A stretch of DNA of 64,000 bases from Monodelphis domestica (GCF_027887165.1 NC_077227.1:71355252-71419251), one strand, 5' to 3'. Shown: positions 11,151 to 23,506, counted from the stretch's first letter. A program made the numbers and translations. The notes: generated by a model from the letters alone, not told the origin.

Positions 11151-11262
11151 TAAATCTGTAAAATAACAGTATACATCTCATAATGATAATCAAATAAGAT
11201 AACTTGTAAAGTAATTTGCAAGTCTTGGAGTGCTATATAAATGATAGATTATTATTATTATC
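11151..11262 (+). repeat. MIR-like SINE tail
   Basis: AATCTGTAAAATAACAG, AAGATAACTTGTAAAG and GTGCTATATAAATGATAG give a SINE tail ending in ATT repeats. Confidence 0.55.
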
Positions 11263-11511
11263 AACAGCAGAAGTTTTATTATTAGTATAATTAATATTAA
11301 TTACTTATGCTATAGTTCTACATGGCTACCCCTTTCAACTAAAATTTTATATCTCTGGTCCTCCAGAAACTCTCCTTGTCTTTCTAAGACTATGCTATTT
11401 CTTGTAGTCTCCTTGCCATGCTTTATCTGTTTTCTAATTCTCCATTTGTCCATATCTCTAACATCTTTCTATGATCTATGTCTATCTATCTCTAACTATG
11501 ATTTCTATCTC

Positions 11512-11652
<141 letters not shown>

Positions 11653-12711
11653 CTAGCTCAATCATCTAGCTATACATCTACCTTTCTGTTATCTTTTTTG
11701 CTGATGATGTTCATCTTCAACATCTCACTCTGTATAAGAAAGGTCCTCTCTTCATGTTATTCATAGGGAAAGTATGGTTTGGACCTCACCAATGAGCAAC
11801 CATACCACCTGATCCACTTTCTTAGTATCTGAGAGTCCTATGCATTTTCTCTCAACACTGAAAGAAAAACCATTCCTTCCCATTCATATTTTTGGAGATA
11901 TTTGCTTGAACACCGAAGTGGTCCAAGAGAAAATCTTGTTATCAACATAGTAGAATAGGCAAACATTTTATACTGAGGGAATTCAGAAGAGTTATAGAAA
12001 ATACGTTCTCTTCTGTATCAATGCCACTGGCTGAGCTGCCCCACAAACCACCTAGCCAGGATGCCTCAGAATGGTAAAAACTGGAGGTTAGGTTTGCCTG
12101 GTCTGATAGCAATGAACTATTTGGTCAGCTAGTGATGGAACACATAGACATGCTGAAGGAGATGGATGTGTATTCCTTTCCTTCCTTTCTCTTCCTCTGA
12201 TTTAAGAAAAATTGTCCCTGGCAGCAGCCTAAGGGTAGAGTGTCTGCTGTTGTTATGGAACAGAGTGCTATGAAATAGAGTGACTATGGACTAGATCTAT
12301 TAAATAATCAGGATGCCTTAGTGTCTCTTTCAGGTTGCTAGCTTCAGGAGGCTGCTTCCACCTATGATTTAGGTGTTTTCAAATGGGGTCAATCACCTCC
12401 AAGGGCTACAATGTGGTTACAACTCTTTGGTTTTGGAGCAGTCATGGACCTGGCTGTATGATGCCCAAGAAAGATTCTTTTAGCTTTGAAGGTTGGTAAG
12501 GAATTTTACTACCAAGACATGAAGAACTGAGTTTTTCTTTGTGCTCATATGGCTGATCCCTTCTTACTCCATTCGTCTAGTATGCTTTGGCAGTCCATAT
12601 GGCAACTAGATTTCATGGGCACTGATGCTGTGCATGGGGGATAGTCCTTTCTTTTTGTCTGAAGGTAACCCAGGTTGACCATTTATTTCAGTTATTATTA
12701 GTTAATTAGAG
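11653..12711. other. No recognised gene or repeat
   Basis: Mostly unique-looking sequence with no supportable exon. Confidence 0.5.
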
Positions 12712-12860
12712 TGGGGAGAAGAACATGGAATGGGATAGCTATCAGGAGACTTGGATCTGGTCCCTGATCACCTCTGTCTTGTCATACAACTTCAGACAAA
12801 TTGCTTAATCATCTCCTGTCTCAAATTCTGTTTTAACAAACAACAATGATAATAATGCTC
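12712..12860 (+). repeat. MIR-type SINE
   Basis: Contains GGAGACTTGGATCTGGTCC and CAGACAAATTGCTTAATC, the plus-strand MIR order. Confidence 0.6.
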
Positions 12861-12969
12861 TGTTAGAGATCCTACTATACAAAGTCCATGTACAAGTTCA
12901 CTGTTTGTAGGGAACATTTTATTCTTCATATTTGTATCCTTAGCATCTAGCACTCACAGAAAGGGAACA

Positions 12970-13210
12970 GCATTAATATAGTGCCTGCTGCACTTCAGGT
13001 ATTGTACTGCTTTTTACAAATATCTTATTTGATTTTGCAACAATCCTATGAGGAAGCTGCTATAATTATCTCCATTCTATAGTTCAGAAAATAGTGACAG
13101 AAAGAGTTTAATTGATTTTCCCAAGAATCATGCAACAAGGAAGTCTGAGGTCAGATTTGAACTCTGGTTTTCCTGACTTCAGGTCCACTATTCTTTCTGC
13201 TGTATCACCA
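12970..13210 (-). repeat. MIR/THER-type SINE, minus strand
   Basis: Has TTTTTACAAATATCTTATTTG, GAGGTCAGATTTGAACTCTGG and a TTCCTGACTTCAGGTCCAC end. Confidence 0.8.
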
Positions 13211-13679
13211 GGAGCCTCTCTTAGTCATCACTTAGTAAATTCTTGTGGATTGATTGCTAGATCCCCTTGTCTTCTCATTCCCTCTTTGGGTACCCACTTG
13301 CTTTTGCTTGTAGATTACAGGGAGATTAAAACCTTGCTGTTTAGACATGCCATTCAGAATCAGACTGGGCTTCTTCTCAGAGAGGCACCAAGACACAGAG
13401 GTCAGGGCAATTCTCTGGTTTATGCCCTTTCTCTTGCCCTACCCCATCTGGCTCTAAGCTTCAACCACTCCTTCTTCCTTGTTGATCCTTGATTCATTAT
13501 CTGATTCTCTGAAATATACTTTAACTATCTACATTCAATCCCAGAAGGAAACTGTCTTGTCAACATTTCATACATGAAACCTACTTCTGTATGCCTATGG
13601 TTAAATTAATCTACCAACATTTTTTATATAGGCTTGCAAAGCTATTCCCCTTTTTGCCCTGATCTCCCCAGCCTCTAAC
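13211..13679. other. No recognised gene
   Basis: An open frame crosses part of this but has no domain or splice context. Confidence 0.45.
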
Positions 13680-14225
13680 ACTTCATTTAATCCTTAACGC
13701 AGCTATTAAATTGGTCTTCCTTAATCATAGTTCTCTCCATGTTACCCCTTGCCCCCCTTCAATAAACTTCAATGACTCCCTTTTACCTCTAGTATCCCAT
13801 ATAAAATTTTGCGTTGGGTATTCAAAACCTTACATAATCTGGTCCCTTATTTCTTTACAGTCTTCTTATGTCTTACTTCTCAATACAATGACATTCAAGT
13901 CCTTGTTTATTCCCCAATTAAGCACCCCATTTTCTCACTCCTGGGAATTTTCCCTTGCTGTCTCCCATGCCTGAAAATCCCTTCCTCCTTATCTTGCACC
14001 CCTGGCTTCCCTGGCACTTCTGCTAGAATCCTTTCAAGGTCCTTAATCACTTTGCCTCTAAGATTACCTCCCATTTATCCTATTTATATCTGATTTATAC
14101 ATAATTGCTTGCATATTGTCTCCCATATTGAATAGCGAGTGCCTTGAGAGTATGGGCAGTTTTATGTGCTTATTACAGTCCTGGAACATAGAAGGTGCTC
14201 GATAATTGCTCAATGACTAACAACA
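13680..14225 (+). mobile_element. LINE-2 3' fragment
   Basis: Decayed L2 3' region: ATCTGGTCCC, CTCACTCCTGGGAATTTTCC, a GAGTGCCTTGAGAGTATGGG phrase and the typical end CATAGAAGGTGCTCGATAA. Confidence 0.7.
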
Positions 14226-14462
14226 ATTAATTGTTATTGTCTAGTAGCTTTTCAATCATATCTAACATTTTGTGACTCCATTTGGTGTTTTCTTGGCAAA
14301 GATACTGGAGTTGTTTGCCATTTCTTTCCTTCTCCAAATCATTTTACACATGAGGAAACCAAGGCAGACAGAATTAAGTGACTTGCCTGGGGTCACACTG
14401 CTAAGATTTGAACTCGTCTTCTTGACTGGAAGCCCAACACTCTGCACAACCATACCGCTTGC
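14222..14462 (-). repeat. Family B SINE, minus strand
   Basis: TTCTTGGCAAAGATACTGGAG, then GACTTGCCTGGGGTCACACTG and CTGGAAGCCCAACACTCTGC. It sits at the end of the L2 fragment. Confidence 0.88.
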
Positions 14463-15305
14463 TAGAATAACATCTTTCGATCTCAGTTTGATTCAATTCC
14501 ATCCTGATTCTTTTTAGTTTCATTCCTGCAGGACACTTTGTTAGGTGTAGAGGAAGCAAAACCTAAATTGAAGCTGTCCCTTCCCTTAAGAAACTTTAAT
14601 TCTTTTGGAGGTAGGCAAAGTAGATGCAGATAAGTTAATATCAGATCACTTTGGCCAGAAAAACTTCCAGTCAGAAGAGTGAGTTAAGCCTTGAAGGAAG
14701 GAAGCTAGTGGTCAAAAGGCAGAGGGAAGAAGAGCCTGTATTGCAGGGATGGAAGGCAGCCTGAATAAACAAAGGCACAGAGGGAAGAAGCTGCATATTC
14801 TTGCAACAGGATCAGACTTGCCTCTTCATGACTTGACACTAAGCTTCTAGAGAAATACTTATTGTCTTGTCTTTGTGGGGAGGAGCAGAGGGTCTGACTT
14901 AGAGGTACATGGCTAGAAGCCGGTGACCTACTTTGGCCAAAAGCAGTAGATGTGACTCCAGCCAGAGCTTCTGGATTATTTGCTCTTCACTTTTAATGAT
15001 CTCCTCTCCCCAATCTCTGCCACTATGCTGGGGATGTTGATTGATTGGTTGCTGTATCCCTTAACCTCATCCCTGGTTCTCTCTGAACCACTCATTTGGC
15101 TGCCAGTAAAATTTATTGAGCACCTACTGTGAGCCAGGCATTGTGCCAAATACCATACAAAGAAAGGCAAATGGCATTCCCTTCTCTCAGGGATCCCACA
15201 GAGCATTGAATGTGAGGGATGGAGTTGAGGGAAGGGATAAATTATCTAGTGGGTACTGGTGAGTGATAAAGGACTGCTGAAACTCACCTGGAGTATTAAT
15301 AGAAG
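14463..15305. other. Old repeat debris, no gene
   Basis: Includes MIR-like phrases (TTTATTGAGCACCTACTGTG near 15112). No coding sequence is supported. Confidence 0.45.
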
Positions 15306-15470
15306 AAAATAACAGAGCACTTTAATGCTTGCAAAGCACTTTGGATATATTATCTTATTTGAATCTCAAAGCAGTGCTGGAAGGTAAGGACTACAGCCAT
15401 TACTATCTCTACCTCTAATGGAGGGGGATTGAGACTGGTACATGCTGGTCCAGTGACTCTGGGCAGATCA
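15306..15470 (-). repeat. Degraded MIR-type SINE
   Basis: GCAAAGCACTTTGGATATATT and TATCTTATTTGAATCTCA are present; the rest is diverged. Confidence 0.55.
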
Positions 15471-15520
15471 TTTAACTTTTCAGTGATCTTAGGCAACTCT
15501 CTAAAAGGGTGATGATAGAA

Positions 15521-16186
15521 GATCCCTAACCCTGTCCTCATGTCTATCTAGATCCCTAACCCTGTCCCTGTGTCTATCTAGATCCCTAACCCTGTCCCTA
15601 TGTCTGTCTAATCCCTAACCCTGTCCCTATGTCTATCTAGATTCCTAACCCTGTCCCTATGTCTGTCTAATCCCTAACCCTGTCCCTATGTCTATCTAGA
15701 TCCCTAACCCTGTCCCTATGTCTATCTAGATCCCTAACTCTGTCCCTATGTCTGTCTAGATCCCTAACTCTGTCCATATGTCTGTCTAATCCCTAACCCT
15801 GTCCCTATGTCTATCTAGATCCTTAACTCTGTCCCTATGTCTGTCTAATCCCTAACCCTGTCCCTATGTCTGTCTAATCCCTAACCCTGTCCCTATGTCT
15901 GTCTAATCCCTAATCCTGTCCTAATGTCTGTCTAGTCCCTAACCCTGTCCCTATGTCTATCTAGTTCCCTAACCCTGTCCCTATGTCTATCTAGATCCCT
16001 AACTCTGTCCCTATGTCTGTCTAGATCCCTAACTCTGTCCCTATGTCTGTCTAATCCCTAACCCTGTCCCTATGTCTGTCTAATCCCTAACCCTGTCCCT
16101 ATGTCTATCTAGATCCCTAACTCTGTCCCTATGTCTAGCTAAATCACCAGCTCTGGCTCTGTCTCTATCTAAATCCCTAACCCTAT
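15521..16186. repeat. Minisatellite of 29-30-bp units with telomere-like core
   Basis: About 22 units plus a partial one. Each reads ATCCCTAACCCTGTCCCTAT followed by GTCTATCTAG or GTCTGTCTA. Units ending CTGTCTA are often followed by a 29-base unit lacking the initial G; others are 30 bases. A second variant has AACTCT for AACCCT. The order of variants around 15665-15810 resembles that around 15930-16080, suggesting block duplication. The last two units are degenerate. On the minus strand each full unit carries three GGG runs. No gene overlaps it. Confidence 0.97.
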
Positions 16187-16429
16187 TTCAACCAATCTGG
16201 AAATTGAAGCTGAGAGAAATTACCCAGGATTATTATACATCTAAATGTATCTAAGAGAGGATATAAATCCTTATCTTCTAGACTCCAACTTCCATATATT
16301 ATCTTTGAAACTACATAGATTCTCAGTAATGATGAGCAATTCTCATTTATGTAACACTTTACCACTTTACCATTGTTCTATGAAGTAAGTAATGCCAAGG
16401 TTTCTCCTTGGAAAATATGAGTTCCTAGT

Positions 16430-16520
16430 AGGGCAGGGATTGTTTTGTTCTTGTCCTTTTAATCTCCAGTGCCTATAATACAGTGTATGTATGGCACATA
16501 GCAGGTGCTTAATAAACATC
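16430..16520 (+). mobile_element. LINE-2 3' end fragment
   Basis: GGGCAGGGATTGTTTTGTTC, CAGTGCCTATAATACAGTG and CATAGCAGGTGCTTAATAAAC are the typical L2 3' end. Confidence 0.75.
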
Positions 16521-16615
16521 CATTATCCCCATTTTACAGATGAGGAATGGTAGGCTCAGAAAAATTAAGTAACTTGTTCTAGGTCACATAGCTTGTAAGA
16601 GGATTCAGAGGACTT
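16521..16615 (-). repeat. MIR-type SINE fragment, minus strand
   Basis: CCCCATTTTACAGATGAGGAA and AGGTCACATAGCTTGTAAGA. Confidence 0.65.
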
Positions 16616-17374
16616 GTATTGTCAGGAATGACAAAGTAGATTCTTGGAAGAAAAATAGGTTAGACAAGATGGCCCCTTCCCACCTGGTGTTCTTGGTGTC
16701 TGTAATGTGTGAAGGGAAGCCCCCTCCCAGGATCACACACTGGGATCCTACCTGTGTCCCAGCAGTGCTAGAACTACATCACATCAGTGGGCTTGGATCA
16801 CTGAATGGTGCCCTAGGCACTTGACCCAGAAATGAATGGGAAATTGATCTGGGTGAGAAAGGAGAAAATAAAGTAGGGGGATCCAGGAAGTGGGCTCTTT
16901 CTGTTCTCTTGGGCGTGCAGCCAAAGGAAGGTGGTGAAGGGACCTATTGGGAGACAGACAACAAGACAGGATAAAATTAGGCTTCTTTCTCTCTGTCTGC
17001 CTTCTCCTGTTCAAGTAAATATTAATAAACCCTATGGAAATTAAGGACCTGAGTTTAATTTAGTTATTACAGTAACCTATCTTCCAAGTCTGCAGCCATT
17101 ATTCTCTCTATTCCACCAGGCTACTATGAAGAAATATGACGATAGCTTTCTATACATCTATAGAGAGTTCTCCATCGGTATTGCTACTGTTGGATTTCCC
17201 CTTTGCTGCCTTTTCAGATTTTCTACGATACTCAACCAACTTCTTGATCTCACTGTAGAACAGAAGTTGTTAACCTGGTGTGGCGAATTAAAAAAAAATT
17301 GTATTTCAATATAATTGAAATAATAATTGCTTCAACCTTGTTCCTTTGTAATCATATCTTTTATACATTTTATA
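16616..17374. other. No recognised gene
   Basis: Unique-looking sequence, no supportable exon. Confidence 0.45.
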
Positions 17375-17625
17375 ATAATAGTAATTGCTAGAATTTCTGT
17401 AACACTTTAAGGTTTAAAAGTGCCTTAAACTTATTGTCACATTTTATTCTCACAATCCTGGGAAGTAGGTGCTGTTATTACCATTTTATAGATGAGGAAA
17501 CTGAGGCACATAGCGCTTAAGTGATTTGCTCAGGGTCACACAGTGAGTACAGTGTCTGAGTACAGGTTTGAACTCAGGTCTTCCTGACTTTGAGTCCAGT
17601 GCTCTGTTCACTGCCTTTTAAGAGC
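17375..17625 (-). repeat. MIR/THER-type SINE, minus strand
   Basis: GATGAGGAAACTGAGGCACA, CAGGGTCACACAG and TTTGAACTCAGGTCTTCCTG are all well conserved. Confidence 0.9.
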
Positions 17626-17845
17626 ATTATTCAGAGATTTCCCCAGATTACCAAAGGGGTCTATGATACAAAATTCTGAAACATGAGTGAACTACAAGAT
17701 TTTAGATTCTCCATACCCTATTCCCCTTCCTCTCGCCTCATTTTTCAGATTTTTTAACACATAACCTAAATTCCCATTTTTCCTAGTATAAATGGAATAG
17801 AAGGTGTACTTAGTGTAGATATCCAGGGAGACTGGGAAGGGAAGA

Positions 17846-18083
17846 AGCATTTATTAAAGTCTGACTATGTGCCAAGTACTGTACTGAGAACTTAGAAAAT
17901 ATCTAATTTAATCCTTATAACAACATTATGAGATAGTTTTTTATAGACAAGGAAATCGAGACAGACAGAGATGAGTTGAGTGGTCCCAGGTCACAAAACT
18001 AGTAAGTAACTGAGGTGAAATTTGAACTTTAGTCTTTCTGACTCCAGGATCAATGTTCTATCCATCGTGCCACCAAGCTGCCA
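17846..18083 (-). repeat. MIR/THER-type SINE, minus strand
   Basis: AGCATTTATTAAAG, CTATGTGCCAAGTACTGTAC and TCCATCGTGCCACCAAGCTG. Confidence 0.85.
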
Positions 18084-18544
18084 GTATTCACTGGCTGAAA
18101 TCTGTATAAATGACCCAGAATAGTACTTGGCCACAACTAAACAGTTATTCCATAGCTAGTATTTGTGGTTAAAGCATTTGTAACTCAGATGCATTTTTTT
18201 AAAATGGAAAAGAATGTGCATGAGGGCTGAAATATTCCCATCATCAAAATTCTTGTCCATTTGGCAGGACCCAAAGGCTGTATAAGCAAACATTGGCTAG
18301 TTGGACCATTCTTACAAAACGATTCAGTCAATTCTGTTAAAAACAACAGCTCAACATTCACAATTCATGCTAATAAACAAGTAGTCTGGCAAATTGTCCA
18401 AACAAACCCCTAAAATTAAAATTAGGATTACATTTTGTATCCAAAAAGGAAAACAATAATTTCATAGCATACATTTCCCCTAGCATCTCACCTAATTCCA
18501 AACAAATTAAACAGATAACTCCAATACATTGGATCTTCATCCCT
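18084..18544. other. No recognised gene or repeat
   Basis: AT-rich, nothing supportable. Confidence 0.45.
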
Positions 18545-18860
18545 TCCAATTCAGCCTGAGTATATTAAGTTTAAATTCTTCTTTGGTATTTAACAGCCTC
18601 ATAATCTGGCTCCACCCTGTTTTTATAGGCTGATGACACATTACTTCTTCTTTATGCACTCTGAATGCCAGCCAAACTGGGTTACATATGGCTTGTTACC
18701 CACTTATCACTTCCCATCTCCTACATCCAAACCTTTTCTGGAGGTTGTATCTCCTGCCTGAAATGTGCTCCCTCCCCACCTACATCCGTGGAAATCCCTT
18801 CAAGACTCAGGTCAAGTGCAACCTTCTATAGAAGGTCTTTCCCAATGAATTACTCCTCAA
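18545..18860 (+). mobile_element. LINE-2 3' fragment
   Basis: CTCATAATCTGGCTCCACCC, GCCTGAAATGTGCTCCCTCC and CAAGACTCAGGTCAAGTGCA are L2 3' phrases. An open frame of about 156 codons over it is not a gene. Confidence 0.65.
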
Positions 18861-19593
18861 AATGCTTTGTATTTATTTTGTATCCAAATGGGCTCAAGAG
18901 ACTAGCGCACTCATCTTTCTCCTTTTCTAAGAAGCCTTTCTACACTGGACCCATGAATGCGGTCCAGACCAGATTTATAAAGTCCAGGGGGAGCCTTGCC
19001 CCTAATGGAAAGGAGTTATTCTTCCCCTTTTTTATTTACACTTTTCATATCATTAAATCCATACCCTACAACCCTGTGCTCCATATACATATAGCTTGGG
19101 TCTATGGTTCATGTTTAGGATCTACCCAGAGGTAGAATGGAAAATGACAATATGAATCAGGCAGGGATAAGTGTTTATTTCTTTAAAAGAGATCCTAAAG
19201 GACTTACCACATACACTGACAGAACAACTTAAAGCAGAATTCCTGAATTTATTATTATTTTTAAAGTCTCTCAGGAGGTTGATGCTTAAGTCTCATAAAA
19301 ATACAAAGTAGTTTTGTGGAACTTACCAATAGGCATACTTCATCTTACTTCAGCACTGTACTATCCAATAAACTCTTGGTCCATGGCTTCTGGCAAAATA
19401 AGTCAAGCATGGACCCATTCTCCTGCCACAGTCATCTTCATGAGTACTAGAGTAGTTTCTGGGAATGCCTCCCTGGACCAACAGTCAACTCTAGTCAAAA
19501 TAATCCAAAGCCTCTAGAAACCCTTGAATTTTCAAGATTATCTCCAAGTTTGAACATATTCACCTTGGAATAGATATTTATCCACACAGTCAA
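18861..19593. other. No recognised gene
   Basis: Unique-looking or very old repeat DNA. Confidence 0.45.
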
Positions 19594-19806
19594 CATGGAG
19601 TCATGGAAAAAGCACTGAATTTAGAGCCAGGAAAATCCAAGTTCAAATCTAGTCTATGACATGTACTAGCTGTGTAACCCAAGGCAAGTTATTTAATATT
19701 TCTCAGACTCACTTTCCTCATCTGTTAAATAAGGGGGTTGGCCTCGATGGCCTCGAAGGTTCTTTCCAACTTTAAATATAATAGGCTAAGATCTTATGAC
19801 CTAAGA
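19594..19806 (+). repeat. MIR-type SINE, nearly full length
   Basis: GAGCCAGGAAAATCC, ACTAGCTGTGTAACCC, CCTCATCTGTTAAATAAGGG and GATGGCCTCGAAGGTTC run in MIR order. Confidence 0.88.
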
Positions 19807-20084
19807 TTAAGGAGAAACCCCTTGTCTCACCCCCTTCCCCCCAAAAGCAAATACAAAGATGAGGCTCAAAATCCAGCCTTAGGATTGCTTAGGTAGGATA
19901 TAGGCTATGTTTAGAGTAGCATGATGACAAGAATAGGGAACAGGACATGATGCTCCACCCTCAAATCTTAGAGGAAACTTCTAGAGATTGTCTTGACATA
20001 ATTTGCTGCTGAGAGAGAAAGAGCAGTGTTTGTTCAATCTATTAAAATCTTAAATATTAATTAATAAAATATATTTTTAAAATT

Positions 20085-21640
20085 TTATAATATTTTATTT
20101 GATCATTTCCATGCATTATTCATTAAAGACAAAGATCATTTTCTTTTCCTCCCCCCACTCCCCATAGCCGATGCGTGTTTCCACTGGGTATCACATGTGC
20201 TCTTGATTCGAACCCATTGCTATGTTGTTAATATTTGCATTAGAGTGTTCATTTAGATTCTCTCCTCTGTCATGTCCCCTCAACCGCTGTAGTCAGGCAA
20301 TTGCTTTTCCTCGGTGTTTCTACTCCCACAGTTTGTCCTCTGCTTATGAAGAGTGTTTTTTCTCCTAGATCCCTGCAGATTGTTCAGGGACATTACACCA
20401 CCACTAATGGAGAAGTTCGTTCGATTATACCACAGTGTATTAGTCTCTGTGTACAATGTTCTCCTGGTTCTGCTCCTCTCGCTCTGCATCACTTCCTGGA
20501 GGTTGTTCCAGTCTCCGTGGAATTTCTCCATTTTATTATTCCTTTTTGCACAATAGTATTCCATCACCAACATATACCACAATTTGCTCAGCCATTCCCC
20601 AATTGATGGGCATCCCCTCGTTTTCCAATTTTTGGCCACCACAAAGAGTGCAGCTATGAATATTCTTGTACAAGTCTTTTTGTCCATTATCTCTTTGGGG
20701 TACAGACCCAGCAGTGCTATGGCTGGATCAAAGGGCAGACAGTCTTTTATCACCCTTTGGGCATAGTTGCAAATTGCCCTCCAGAATGGTTGGATCAGTT
20801 CACAACTCCACCAGCAATGAATTAATGTCCCTACTTTACCACATCCCCTCCAGCATTCATTGCTTTCCTTTGCTATCATGTTAGCCAATCTGCTAGGTGT
20901 GAGGTGATACCTCAGAGTTGTGTTGATTTGCATCTCTCTGATTATAAGAGATTTAGAACACTTCTTCATGTGCTTATTAATAGTTTTGATTTCTTTATCT
21001 GAGAACTGCCTATCCATGTCCCTTGCCCATTTATCAATTGGACAATGGCTTGGTTTTTTGTACAATTGATTTGGCTCTTTATAAATTTGAGTAATTAAAC
21101 CTTTGTCAGAGGTTTTTCTGAAGATTTTTCCCCAATTTGTTGTTTTCCTTCTGATTTTAGTTACATTGGTTTTGTTTGTGCAAAAGCTTTTTAGTTTGAT
21201 GTAGTCAAAATTATTTATTTTACATTTTGTGATTCTTTCTATGTCTTGCTTGGTTTTAAAGTCTTTCCCCTCCCAAAGGTCTGACATGTCTACTATGCTG
21301 TGTTTACCCAATTTACTTATGGTTTCCTTCTTTATGTTTAAGTCATTCACCCATTTTGAATTTATCTTGGTGTAGGGTGTGAGGTGTTGATCTACCTCTA
21401 ATCTCTCCCACACTGTCTTCCAATTTTCCCAGCAGTTTTTATCGAATAGTGGATTTTTGTCCCCAAAGCTGGGATCTTTGGGTTTATCGTATACTGTCTT
21501 GCTGAGGTCGCTTTCCCCCAGTCTATTCCACTGATCCTCCTTTCTGTTTCTTAGCCAGTACCAAATTGTTTTGATGACTGCTGCTTTGTAATATAGTTTA
21601 AGGTCTGGGACTGCAAGGCCCCCCTCATTTGTGTTTTTTT
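20085..21640 (-). mobile_element. 5'-truncated LINE-1 with long open ORF2 remnant
   Basis: The minus-strand frame is open from about 21640 to the stop at 20280, over 440 codons. It carries the C-terminal part of L1 ORF2: a CWRGCG-x-x-GTL-HCWW cysteine motif, a DPAIALLGLYP segment, and TCTRIFIAALF and MEYYCAK phrases. Below 20280 comes the 3'UTR and A-rich tail. The element lacks its 5' part (endonuclease and most of the reverse transcriptase), the usual result of incomplete reverse transcription. Few lesions suggest it is among the youngest LINE copies here. It is not a host gene. Confidence 0.95.
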
Positions 21641-21984
21641 ATATTTTAAAAATTAAAAATCAATTTATTTTAAAAAATCCTATATAAAAAAAATCCTGAT
21701 AATTCTTCTAACCTCCCAGGGAACCAGGGGAGTATTAATTGCTTAATATTGACCTTGAAGTCAGGAAGAGCTGGGTGTAAATCCCACTCTGACATTTAAT
21801 AGTTCTACCTGCTCAGCAATCAGTTAAGTGAAACAAATGTCATCCTCTCAAAACACAATCCTGCCTGGCACCTTCCAGGAGAATCAGGTCTGAGGGTTTG
21901 CCTACAAGCAGAAAATAGCTTTAAATGCGTCCTGTTCAAAGAATTTTATACTTAAGTTACTTGCATTTATTTGTTTGTGAATAT
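21641..21984. other. AT-rich flank of the L1 with a SINE scrap
   Basis: A partial MIR-like head occurs near 21752-21830; nothing else is recognised. Confidence 0.45.
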
Positions 21985-22105
21985 GTATCCTTCCATTAAT
22001 GTAAAAAAGAACAAAAACTGTCACATTTTTGTAATTTGTGTTCCCAGCACTTGGTGTAGTGCTTACCACATAATAGAAACTTAATAAAAGCTCATTGACT
22101 AATTA
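21985..22105 (+). mobile_element. LINE-2 3' end fragment
   Basis: GTGTTCCCAGCACTTGGTGT and CATAATAGAAACTTAATAAA are L2 3' end words. Confidence 0.65.
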
Positions 22106-22909
22106 TAAGGTCTTGCTACCTTTGTCTCTTCAAAAATATATTTATATCTGTATAATTATAGACAATAGAGTATGTTAATCTCCTGTCCTTTGGGTCACCA
22201 AATATATCCTTCCATATTTCCATGAATTTTTCATATTTATAATTTTGACATGTTAATATTCCATTTTATAAATGTATCATTACTTTTTCAGAAATTCCAA
22301 ATGAATGTGTCAGTTGGCATCAGTTTCTTAATAAAGTAATTCTCAGTCCTTTTCGTGAATTGTTCTTTGACCCATACCTTCATAATAAAGTCTGGGTAAT
22401 GGTGTTCAAATTCCTTAAAAACAGAAAAATTAAAATCAAGGCAATCTTAAGATAGTATTTTTTTAGTGGAGAGAGAGCTGTTTGGGTTGAACTTCTTGGT
22501 ATAGGTACTTCGACAATTCAAATCAGCAATTCATGCTATATCTTAGTCTTTTGGATGGGCATTAAGAGCTTGTGTAATCTACTCATACTCCTGCTACTAG
22601 TATATGACAGAGGGAGGTTTTGACCTCAAGGCTTTCTGGTTCAAGACCAGCCTTCTAACCACTTTCCCTTTTTGCATAATTCTTTATAGTCATTAAATTA
22701 GTAAAACCAATAATGAGTTGTAACATCCAAAGTTGGTGGTGATGTGGGATACAGGTACATTTTTGGTGAATTGTAAAATGATGAAAATTCTGAAGAATAG
22801 CCCAGTAAAATATAACAATTTTCCAAACTGATCATACACATGTTGATCCAATAATCTCAATGTTAAAAAAGTGAATTTAAAAGATACTTTGTGCAATTAC
22901 ACAAGTATT
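22106..22909. other. AT-rich region, possible old L1 debris
   Basis: The portion 22700-22900 has words like old L1 (TTGGTGGTGATGTGGGATAC). The assignment is weak. No gene seen. Confidence 0.35.
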
Positions 22910-23075
22910 GTGTTTGAAATAAGAAATCTAGATTAGAATCCTGACTCTGTTATTAACTACATAGTTGACTTAGAGGAAAGCTCTTTGAATCTCTGTTCCC
23001 TCATCTGTAAAATGAGAGGGTTGGATTAATGATTTCTATATCATTTTAGCTTAAAATCCTATAATCTTGAGGTTA
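22910..23075 (+). repeat. MIR-type SINE
   Basis: CCTCATCTGTAAAATGAGAG and GGTTGGATTAATGATTTCTA. Confidence 0.8.
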
Positions 23076-23506
23076 GTTAGGTGTTATAATCCTTTCAGTA
23101 GCAAATAACTAGTGTATTTGAATGTTTTACATTTTAATTGACTTGCTATAGACAAGGTCTCTGGTTTTTTATTCTTTTAATGTCATTACAGGCATAGAGT
23201 CAAAAAGGGACCATTAGCACATTTCTAACTCATTGTCTGCTCTTACAGGATCTGAATTTGGATGAGTGTGGGGCAAAATTATTCCTTGGATCAGTTGAAA
23301 AAGTGGTCATTGTGTATTTGACCCATTTTGTATAAAAATGCTTTTCCTCATGCCTGAGGCAGAGATCAGCTTCTTCAGTCAAAGGGTTTGATCTGCAGCT
23401 AAAAGCTCTCTAAAACAATCAAGTCAGTTTTTGTACTTCTGCCCAAAGCAGTGGCAAAACTTGCTCTAAGGATTTCCTGATTAGACAGTCCTTATAATTC
23501 TTCTCC
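23076..23506. other. No recognised gene
   Basis: Nothing supportable seen. Confidence 0.45.

Noticed and set aside
13112..13492. A 126-codon open frame
   Set aside because: It begins in a MIR-type SINE and has no recognisable protein features.
15521..16186. CRISPR-like array or interstitial telomere
   Set aside because: Units are contiguous with no unique spacers, and the 29-30-bp unit holds only one short CCCTAACCCT stretch, so it is a minisatellite.
18665..19135. A 156-codon open frame
   Set aside because: The first part lies on L2-like sequence; no domain, signal or splice context.
20280..21413. A 377-codon open frame on the minus strand as a host gene
   Set aside because: Its sequence is the C-terminal part of LINE-1 ORF2, continuing open upstream and followed by the L1 3'UTR.
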